Source: Ilyobacter_A sp963668015 (lineage in GTDB: Bacteria > Fusobacteriota > Fusobacteriia > Fusobacteriales > Fusobacteriaceae). Taken from it: a stretch of DNA of 36,288 nt. The notes under the pieces were generated by a model. The model did not search any database, was not told the DNA's origin, and saw only the letters and a program-made list of their open reading frames with translations. Made by a program: the position numbers and the translations under genes. Shown here one piece after another: positions 29,859 to 36,288 of the stretch (positions are counted from its first letter, which is position 1; each line of letters begins with the position of its first letter). Location: positions 1 through 36,288 of the forward strand of contig CAXXCR010000004.1 in assembly GCA_963668015.2 (NCBI GenBank), given 5' to 3'.

Positions 29859-32800
29859 ATGGATATTACTAATTTTTCCATAAAAAACAGGGTGACCATA
29901 ATAATTCTGTACGCCCTTGTTATTTTTGCAGGAATCAATACTTTTAAAAATATGCAGAAGGGTGAAGACCCTCCATTTACCATAAAAACTGCTACAATAA
30001 CTACCAGGTGGCCTGGTGCAACCGCTACTCAAATGGCGGAACTGGTGAGTGATATGGTGGAAGAAGTTGTTCAGGACATAGAGGAGCTCGACTATGTGGA
30101 TACCAAGAATTCTCCAGGGCTATCCACAACCTATGTAAACATAAAGCCGGAATACAGAGACCTCCCACCTATATGGGAAAAACTCAGAAAAAAGGTAAAG
30201 TACAATATAGAACCGTATCTGCCAGAAGGCGCCAGTATGCCTAACGTCAATGATGAATTCGGTGATGTTTTCGGTTCTGTAATAATGATAACTGCAGACG
30301 GTTATAACTATCACGAGATGGCAGGCATAGCTGAAAATATGAGAACCCAGATACTAAAAAAGGTGCCTGAAGCGGGAAAAGTTCACCTTTACGGTGACCA
30401 AAGTGAGAGGATCTATATAAATTTTGATCAATTCAGATTAGCACAGCTTGGAATCACTCCACAGAATATTGAAACTGCCATAAAAAGTAGAAATGAAATG
30501 CTTTCATCTGGTAATATCGTAATGGGGAATGATGAACTTATACTTAATTCTACCGGTGATTTCAGCAGCATAGAAGACATCGAAAATACAGTGATTAATA
30601 TACCCGGAAGCAATGAAATAATCTATCTGAAGGATATAGCTAAGGTGGGAAGAGGCTACCTTGACCCTTCTTCATACCTGACTAGATTTAATGGAAAAAA
30701 ATCTATAGCTGTAGCCGTATCTCTAAAAGATGGTTCAGACGATACAAAACTGGGGGAACACTTAAAGGAGCTTATTACAAGTTTAAAGGAGAAATATCCA
30801 ATTGGAGTAAATTTTGATTTCGTAGCATATTCTCCTCAAAGGGTTATTGATAAAACCAACTCTTTTGTAAGCAATCTTATACAGGCAGTGGCTACAGTAC
30901 TTCTTGTAATGCTTGTTTCGCTCGGACTCAGAACGGGTCTTATAGTAGCATCACTTATCCCTACATCAATAGCAATGTCCTTTGTTATAATGCCACACTT
31001 TGGAGTAAATCTAGACCAAATGTCTCTGGCAGGTTTGATAATAGCCCTGGGGATGCTTGTGGACAATGCTATCGTGATGAGTGAAAGTATTATGGTGGCT
31101 ATGGAAAAAGGAGAATCCAGGCTTGATGCTTGTTTGAAATCAGCAAGACAGCTTAAGATACCTCTTCTTATGTCATCACTTACTACAGTGGCTGCATTTA
31201 CACCTATTTTCCTTATAGAGGAATCAATGGGAGAATTTGTAGGACCTATGGCCAAGGTGGTTGTATTCACCCTTTTATCTTCTTGGATAGTAGCAATGAC
31301 ACTTGTGCCGTTACTATGTTTCACATCTTTAAAAGTTGGTGAAAAAAAGCATGATTATAAAAGTTTTGTCTACAAAATCTATAGAAGAATACTGATTGCT
31401 GCACTTAAGAACAAAACAATAACAGTTCTATTTGCAGCTGGTATGTTCTGCATGGGTATATTTTTATTCAAATTTACCGGTAAGGAGTTTATGCCTGAAT
31501 CCGATAAAAAAATAATGCTTTCAACTATAAGGATGCCAAAGGGAACATCTATAGCAACAACAGAGAAAGTTGCAAAAGACCTGGATAAATATATAGAGGA
31601 AAACTTCAAGGTTGATGATGAACAGGTTTCTGTAGGATTAGCAAAAGATCTTATCAGCGGCTTCACTATGAGAGAGTATAAAAAAGATGGTATCTTAAAC
31701 TGGGGAACTTTTATCGGAGGAGGAGCCCCAAGATTTATACTTTCTTATTCGCCTGAGGCACCGTCATCTGACTATGCTTATGCTATATACAACACTACTA
31801 ATCATAAGATAATACCTAAATTTGCTCAAGAGTTAGATGAACATATGAGAAACCTTTATCCAGATATCGACATCTCCACCAAAAAGCTCGAAACGGGGCC
31901 AAGTGCAGAAAAGGATGTAGAGTACAGGTTGTCTGGAGAAAACGTAGAAGATCTATTTTCAAAAGTAAGCATCATTGAAAACAAACTCAGATCTATACCT
32001 ATAACCCAAAATATAGCTAATTCCTGGAAAAATAAAACAAAAAAACTCACTATAAACATAGACCAGGAAAGAGTTAAAAAGGCTGGGCTTAGTACAGAAG
32101 ATGTTTCAAATGCCCTGTCGACAAATTTGGATGGCATGCAGGTAGGTACTTATAGAGAACCTCATTCTCCAATTACAGACAAATCAATACCGATAGTATT
32201 GAGGACAAATGAAGCGCATAATACACTGTTCTCTATGCTTGACACTATTACTATATATTCTTCATCAACTGGTATTTTTGTTCCCCTAAGCCAAATAGCT
32301 GACATAAAGCTGGATTTCGATTATGGGTATATCTATAAAAGAGACAGGGTATATACTATAGCGGTTCAGGGAGATGTGGCATATGGGCACACTTCTAATG
32401 AGATAGATTCAATAATGTCGCCTTGGATAGCTGAAAAAGTAAAAGAGTGGGAAGCTGAAAAAGGAGAGAAAGTAAAAATTCAGACAGCTACAGGTCTTGT
32501 TTCTAGTGCCGAAGGTGCTAACTACAAATATTCAATAGGTGGAACAACCGAAATGTCTAATAAGCAAAGCAATGCATTAGGTGAGAAGTTGCCGTATGCA
32601 GGACTATTTATACTATTGCTTCTTGTAGCCCAGTTCAATTCAATTAGAAAACCAATTATCATACTACTTACTATTCCACTGGGAATTTTGGGGGTAGCTG
32701 TAGGTCTTTTAGTGGGACAACAGAATTTTGGATTTTTCGCAATAATAGGTCTTGTTTCGCTTTCCGGAGTAGTGGTTAACAACGCAATAGTTCTTTTGGA

Positions 32801-33125
32801 TCAGATTGACATAGAGATAAATGAAAAACACCTACAACCTAACCATGCTGTAGTTATGGCGGCACAAAGCAGGTTCAGACCAATTTTTCTTACAACAGTA
32901 ACAACTCTATGCGGTTTAATACCTCTATGGCTCTTCGGAGGTACTATGTGGAAGCCTATGGCGGTAGCACTTATTTTCGGGCTTGTATTTGCAACTATAC
33001 TTACACTTGGAGTAATACCGGTGCTTTATGCAATATTTTTCAAAGTGCACTACAAAAATTACTCATATAGTTCTGAAAAAAGTTGCCGTAAAACTAAACC
33101 AACAACAGTTTTAAGTAATTCTTAA
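29859..33125 (+). CDS. RND-family efflux transporter, inner membrane pump
   Basis: This 1088-residue proton-driven RND transporter is of the AcrB/HAE-type. It has an N-terminal transmembrane helix (VTIIILYALVIFAGI), a large periplasmic porter domain (GEDPPFTIKTATITTRWPGA motif), a helix bundle (residues about 335-490), a second large periplasmic loop, and a final six-helix bundle (residues about 890-1060). The TM4 motif is GMLVDNAIV, so the first of the two proton-relay Asp of AcrB is Asp402 and the second is Asn403. The Asp-Asn form occurs in some family branches. ATG 29859 follows the adaptor stop codon directly. Exported substrate is unknown; multidrug export is the default guess. Confidence 0.95.
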   Translation: MDITNFSIKNRVTIIILYALVIFAGINTFKNMQKGEDPPFTIKTATITTRWPGATATQMAELVSDMVEEVVQDIEELDYVDTKNSPGLSTTYVNIKPEYRDLPPIWEKLRKKVKYNIEPYLPEGASMPNVNDEFGDVFGSVIMITADGYNYHEMAGIAENMRTQILKKVPEAGKVHLYGDQSERIYINFDQFRLAQLGITPQNIETAIKSRNEMLSSGNIVMGNDELILNSTGDFSSIEDIENTVINIPGSNEIIYLKDIAKVGRGYLDPSSYLTRFNGKKSIAVAVSLKDGSDDTKLGEHLKELITSLKEKYPIGVNFDFVAYSPQRVIDKTNSFVSNLIQAVATVLLVMLVSLGLRTGLIVASLIPTSIAMSFVIMPHFGVNLDQMSLAGLIIALGMLVDNAIVMSESIMVAMEKGESRLDACLKSARQLKIPLLMSSLTTVAAFTPIFLIEESMGEFVGPMAKVVVFTLLSSWIVAMTLVPLLCFTSLKVGEKKHDYKSFVYKIYRRILIAALKNKTITVLFAAGMFCMGIFLFKFTGKEFMPESDKKIMLSTIRMPKGTSIATTEKVAKDLDKYIEENFKVDDEQVSVGLAKDLISGFTMREYKKDGILNWGTFIGGGAPRFILSYSPEAPSSDYAYAIYNTTNHKIIPKFAQELDEHMRNLYPDIDISTKKLETGPSAEKDVEYRLSGENVEDLFSKVSIIENKLRSIPITQNIANSWKNKTKKLTINIDQERVKKAGLSTEDVSNALSTNLDGMQVGTYREPHSPITDKSIPIVLRTNEAHNTLFSMLDTITIYSSSTGIFVPLSQIADIKLDFDYGYIYKRDRVYTIAVQGDVAYGHTSNEIDSIMSPWIAEKVKEWEAEKGEKVKIQTATGLVSSAEGANYKYSIGGTTEMSNKQSNALGEKLPYAGLFILLLLVAQFNSIRKPIIILLTIPLGILGVAVGLLVGQQNFGFFAIIGLVSLSGVVVNNAIVLLDQIDIEINEKHLQPNHAVVMAAQSRFRPIFLTTVTTLCGLIPLWLFGGTMWKPMAVALIFGLVFATILTLGVIPVLYAIFFKVHYKNYSYSSEKSCRKTKPTTVLSNS

Positions 33126-33209
33126 TTAAGCAGGTGCAGGTAATAAATTCTAATCAGTTAAATCTTTATTTTTGATACAAAACTGTATAAAATTTTAAAA
33201 ATTTTTATG

Positions 33210-33247
33210 AAAAAGGGGTCAGCTATTTGAGTTGATTCCTTTTTCTT
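33210..33247 (+). terminator. Terminator after the RND operon
   Basis: AAAAAGGGGTCA pairs with TTGATTCCTTTTT (two G-U pairs) across a loop of about 10 bases and runs into a T-rich tract. Confidence 0.7.
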
Positions 33248-33344
33248 TAAATAACTTTTGATTTTTTTTATAGCTCTATTCTATTTTTCTTGATAAAAGC
33301 AAAAAAAGTACTGAAGAAATGATATATATGAAAAACTTAAGTAT

Positions 33345-33376
33345 AAGAAAAAAGCACCATATTTTTATGATGCTTT
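33345..33376 (-). terminator. Terminator of the MATE gene
   Basis: On the - strand, AAAAGCATCATA pairs with TATGGTGCTTTT across a short loop, followed by a T-run. It lies about 50 bases after the MATE stop codon. Confidence 0.72.
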
Positions 33377-33424
33377 TCAGTGATTTATATACTAACTTGA
33401 AAAGAAGCTTTTTTATATTACAAA

Positions 33425-34807
33425 CTATATATTTACCTCATTCTCAATAATCGGATCTTCTAAGTTTTTTACAAGGTTCCTCACCCATTTTTTAGACTTT
33501 ACTCTTCTCACTCCAAAGAAAAACTTTATCAATTCTTCAGAAGCTGTGAGGAGGTACACTGCATACACCGGCAAAGAAAATTTTAGGCCTCCAACAGCTG
33601 CCACTGGAACTCCAACCAACCAAAGCGCTGCTATATCTAAAATAAGACAGTATTTAGTATCCCCGCCTCCCCTCATGATGCCTACTATAGCAGTACCGTT
33701 GTAGGATTTAAATGGTAGAACCAGGCAAAGCGCCATAAGGGTATAAAAACTAAGATCCATAAGTTCTGATGACAGCTCATAAAATCCAAGTATTACCTTG
33801 GCAGATACAAGCAAGACAAGGCTTATAGCTGCACCGAGTAAAAAAGATATTTCTCCAAGTTTTTTCCCATATTCTATTGCTTTTTCTTCATTTGATTCGC
33901 CTATTTTATTCCCCACCATAATTGCCGCAGCATTTGCAACGCCAATAAATCCTGTAAAGGCTATCCTCTCTATACTTCCTACAATATTTATAACCGCTAT
34001 GTCTGTAGTGCTCATCCTGGCGTATACCATACTATAAGTAGTTATTCCCAATGCCCATAACATCTCATTCATCACTACCGGAAAGGTAGTCTTATAAAAT
34101 AAATTAAGAAAATCCCTATCCCATCCAAACATATTTTTAAAAGAAACTGCCAACGGATATTTCTGTAAATATACTATCCCAACCACAAATACACATTCTA
34201 TTAGCCTGGCTATGGCAGTCGCTATGGCTGCACCGGCTACACCTAAGGCAGGAAATCCAAGCTTACCGAAAATAAGTATATAGTTTAAAGTAACGTTTAC
34301 AAATAGACTCAAAGAACTGGAATACATACCCAGCTTGGGCACTCCCACACTACGGAGTTGTATGCAAAATATAAAAGAAATTGCTGTAAATATATATGAC
34401 CAACCCACAATTTTCAAATATGTTCCACCTAAGTCAACCACTTCTTGGTCAGGCGAATAAATTCTTATAAGGGTTTCTGGTATAAATTGGCTCCCCATAA
34501 AAAACAGCATCACCGTTAGGATGCTCCCAAGAAAAGTAAGCCCCAAAACTTTGTGTATGTTTGCTGTATCTCCTTTTCCCCAAAATTGTGCTATAAACAC
34601 ACCCGACCCAGAATTTATTCCAAACAAAAGCAAAACTAAAAGAAACATTATCTGGTTGGCCAGCCCGAGTGCTGCCAAGGGAGCTTCCCCCAACTTTCCT
34701 ATCATGAATACATCTGCCAAGTTTATGGAAGACATTATTAAGTTTTGCACTGCTATTGGTGCAGCAATTTTTATAAGTTTTTTATAGAAATTTTTCTCCA
34801 TAAACAT
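33425..34807 (-). CDS. MATE-family multidrug/cation antiporter
   Basis: This 460-residue inner-membrane exporter has about 12 transmembrane helices in two pseudo-repeats (APIAVQNLIMSSINLADVFM in the first, TTFPVVMNEMLWALGITTYS in the second), with the usual MATE/NorM pattern of each repeat starting with a P-x(4-6)-N block. The second in-frame ATG (34807) is chosen because GGAGGTTAAA lies just before it; an ATG at 34819 would overlap that ribosome site. It probably exports cationic compounds by Na+ or H+ antiport. It has its own - strand promoter and terminator and points toward the RND operon. Confidence 0.94.
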   Translation of the reverse strand: MFMEKNFYKKLIKIAAPIAVQNLIMSSINLADVFMIGKLGEAPLAALGLANQIMFLLVLLLFGINSGSGVFIAQFWGKGDTANIHKVLGLTFLGSILTVMLFFMGSQFIPETLIRIYSPDQEVVDLGGTYLKIVGWSYIFTAISFIFCIQLRSVGVPKLGMYSSSLSLFVNVTLNYILIFGKLGFPALGVAGAAIATAIARLIECVFVVGIVYLQKYPLAVSFKNMFGWDRDFLNLFYKTTFPVVMNEMLWALGITTYSMVYARMSTTDIAVINIVGSIERIAFTGFIGVANAAAIMVGNKIGESNEEKAIEYGKKLGEISFLLGAAISLVLLVSAKVILGFYELSSELMDLSFYTLMALCLVLPFKSYNGTAIVGIMRGGGDTKYCLILDIAALWLVGVPVAAVGGLKFSLPVYAVYLLTASEELIKFFFGVRRVKSKKWVRNLVKNLEDPIIENEVNI

Positions 34808-34832
34808 TTTAACCTCCATTTATCCTTGACCG

Positions 34833-34861
34833 ATCCTAACACCGATAGTACTTTTAGTCAA
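34833..34861 (-). promoter_or_regulatory. Promoter for the MATE gene
   Basis: On the - strand, TTGACT (34861-34856), a 17-base spacer and TAGGAT (34838-34833) precede the ribosome site. ATCGGT occurs twice, within the spacer and right after the -10, as a 12-bp-spaced direct repeat that may be a regulator site. Confidence 0.65.
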
Positions 34862-34867
34862 GTGAAT

Positions 34868-35147
34868 CTTGCTATAAATTTCTGAATTTATTTAAAAACA
34901 TTTCTTGGGACACAGAGTTTCACAGAGATTTATAATAAGAGCTACGCAGAGAAAACCTCATCCCAGTTTATAGATTACAGAGAACACTGAATAGATATTT
35001 TAACTATACTCTATTCATTATTAACTACTAACTGATTTATTTACTCTGTGACCAAGGTTTTTTATTTGTATTTGTGTCCATTAGTGCGATTCGTGACCCA
35101 AAAAAGGTTTTATAGGTATACAACAAATCAATATTTTATCCTAATGC
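34868..35147 (-). repeat. Dispersed intergenic element, copy E (reverse orientation)
   Basis: Read on +, TTTCTGAATTTATTTAAAAA, TTGGGACACAGAGTTTCACA, and later CTCTGTGACCAAGG, TTTGTGTCCATTAGTGCGAT, TCGTGACCCAAAAAAGGTTT and AATCAATATTTT match copy C and the complements of A, B and D. Both outer ends are degraded. It fills most of the 34808-35372 gap; the remaining AT-rich part holds nothing recognised. Confidence 0.8.
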
Positions 35148-35372
35148 TATCAAAAAAGATTCTGAGAAAATATTAAAAGAGTTTATCTTCAAATATTTTT
35201 TATATTTTATAGCTGAACTATAAATATGCCCTGCAATAAATTGAGATTTTCATTTAAATACAATAACATAATTATTAAAGTTGTGATAACAAGCTTACTG
35301 CAAACTAACGATTTAATTATTCCTTTAGAGAACAATCTTATTCAATTATCTTTTAAGCAGCTAGGAGGTTTT

Positions 35373-35978
35373 ATGTTTTGTAGAGAATGCGGGATTAAAA
35401 TTAGTGAAGATTCAAAATTTTGTAAAGAATGCGGTGCTCCAACCTCTTCTGAAATCCAATTTAAGCAGGGTATGCCCGATGTTGATGAACTAATAATTAC
35501 TACACAAGCTGTTTTTGTACCTTGGGTTTCGATCATAAGCACTATCCCAATTCATTTGTTTCTTACGGTTTGGGCATGTGGATTTCTCGGTGGATTTAGC
35601 GGATTTGCTGTACATATGATAGGACTCTATCTTCCACCAGGTTCAACTTTCATATTTTTTGGAGCCCTAGCTTTTTTTACTGTTCCAGCTATATCTTACT
35701 ATAAACAGAAAGAAACTTATTCCAGAACAAGATATTCATTTTACGCAGATCGTCTGGAGTACTCCGAAGGATTTTGGACTATCGAAAATAAAGTAATTAA
35801 GTACAAAAACATTACAGAAGCCAATATGAGAAAAGGCATCCTTCAGAAAAAATACGGCCTGGGAACAATCGTATTATCTACTCCAGCAACCGGAACACAA
35901 AATGGGGCATCTAGAAGTGGTATCAAAATTTCGGATATTAGAAATGTAGAAGAAGTTTACAATAAAATTCTCCCTTGA
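35373..35978 (+). CDS. Zinc-ribbon membrane protein with PH-like (bPH2) domain
   Basis: This 201-residue protein starts at ATG 35373, chosen over the longer frame because CTAGGAGG lies just before it and the protein then begins with its zinc ribbon. Residues 1-21 are that ribbon (FCRECGIKISEDSKFCKECG, two CxxC pairs). Two transmembrane helices follow at about residues 52-78 and 88-106. The C-terminal part (RYSFYADRLEYSEGFWTIEN, VIKYKNITEANMRKGILQKK and GLGTIVLST) matches the bacterial PH-like bPH2/DUF304 fold. The ribbon and PH domain should both face the cytoplasm. Function is unknown. No operon partner is visible. Confidence 0.85.
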   Translation: MFCRECGIKISEDSKFCKECGAPTSSEIQFKQGMPDVDELIITTQAVFVPWVSIISTIPIHLFLTVWACGFLGGFSGFAVHMIGLYLPPGSTFIFFGALAFFTVPAISYYKQKETYSRTRYSFYADRLEYSEGFWTIENKVIKYKNITEANMRKGILQKKYGLGTIVLSTPATGTQNGASRSGIKISDIRNVEEVYNKILP

Positions 35979-36288
35979 ATTTGATAAATTTTTTAGATTT
36001 AAAAAAATTCTAAATCATTAAAAATACACATATTAAATTATTTATTAAGAAATACAAGCATATATTTAAAAGCACATAGTGAACTATGTACTTACACCAC
36101 TTTTCCTCATTCATAATCTTTCAGCCTAATAATACCTAATTCAAAATAAATTTGGAACTAATATTCCAGATCATTATTGAAAGCATCAATTAAATCATTT
36201 TAATTTTTTATTCTTGACTTAAAAAGTAAAAAAAGTTATACTTTGACTACCTAAGTTTTTATATGCCTAATATTATAAGTGTTGTAGT
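35979..36288. other. Right-edge gap with a dyad and an outgoing promoter
   Basis: No gene is seen in this AT-rich end. ACATAGT (36074-36080) and ACTATGT (36083-36089) form a perfect 7-bp inverted repeat with a 2-base centre, operator-like. A strong promoter follows at 36214-36242. Confidence 0.5.
36214..36242 (+). promoter_or_regulatory. Sigma-70-type promoter reading out of the window
   Basis: TTGACT (36214-36219), a 17-base spacer and TATACT (36237-36242) point to a gene that starts beyond the right edge. Confidence 0.65.

Larger units (their letters stand above)
33126..33424. other. Gap between convergent efflux genes
   Basis: No gene is seen. It holds a + strand terminator at 33210-33247 for the RND operon and a - strand terminator at 33345-33376 for the MATE gene. 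Confidence 0.6.

Noticed and set aside
30836..31324. 162-codon - strand ORF opposite the RND pump
   Set aside because: It is a shadow ORF over conserved transmembrane segments of the pump.

Overview
The window is AT-rich DNA from an anaerobic, double-membraned bacterium. The TolC/RND efflux operon implies an outer membrane. The pyruvate,phosphate dikinase (PPDK) with its regulator, the inositol genes and the low GC fit Fusobacteriota (an Ilyobacter, Propionigenium or Psychrilyobacter type). That assignment is inference from gene content; there is no rRNA to test it. I saw no tRNA, rRNA or CRISPR array.

Layout. 1-4644: an inositol-type catabolic cluster on +, with a sugar-binding lipoprotein, a LacI-type regulator, an IolI-like isomerase and an IolG-like dehydrogenase. 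The first two are each split by a single-base insertion. 4645-5500: repeat and IS3 debris, then a small unknown gene. 5830-9875: PPDK regulatory protein, a 48-residue unknown ORF, and PPDK. 10590-11797: encapsulated ferritin plus encapsulin shell, an iron-storage compartment. 11921-12706: a DUF3553-like protein and a DUF1540 protein, convergent on a shared terminator. 12811-18576 (-): UDP-glucose dehydrogenase, a PHP-glycosyltransferase fusion and a glycoside-hydrolase-like protein, plausibly a glucuronate-containing glycoconjugate pathway. 18824-20547: MerR regulator and iron-dependent alcohol dehydrogenase with a MerR-style 19-bp-spacer promoter. 20633-22744 (-): MscS channel, MerR-GyrI regulator and DUF554 membrane protein. 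23002-24784: an AraC-GyrI regulator broken by a 900-bp IS982-type element and by two further indels. 25431-26262: a VOC protein and two tandem copies of a 50-residue secreted peptide. 26367-33125: a tripartite efflux operon whose TolC subunit carries an N-terminal substrate-binding-protein domain. 33425-34807 (-): a MATE transporter. 35373-35978: a zinc-ribbon/membrane/PH-like protein.

The most striking non-gene signal is a dispersed family of about 320-340 bp intergenic elements (near 4.7, 9.9, 14.0, 18.7, 24.9 and 34.9 kb) built around CACAGAG/CTCTGTG and CACGAAT motifs. The complete copy at 9911-10251 has the same first 16 bases as the IS982-type insertion sequence and the same kind of 6-bp target duplication. 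The family therefore looks like a non-autonomous element (MITE) mobilised by that transposase. Removing the IS plus one target copy restores an in-frame AraC-to-GyrI fusion, which independently fixes the insertion boundaries.

Five apparent single-base indels in the window (two insertions, three deletions, mostly in short homopolymers) break four otherwise well-conserved proteins. Either the assembly has homopolymer errors or this segment is actively decaying.
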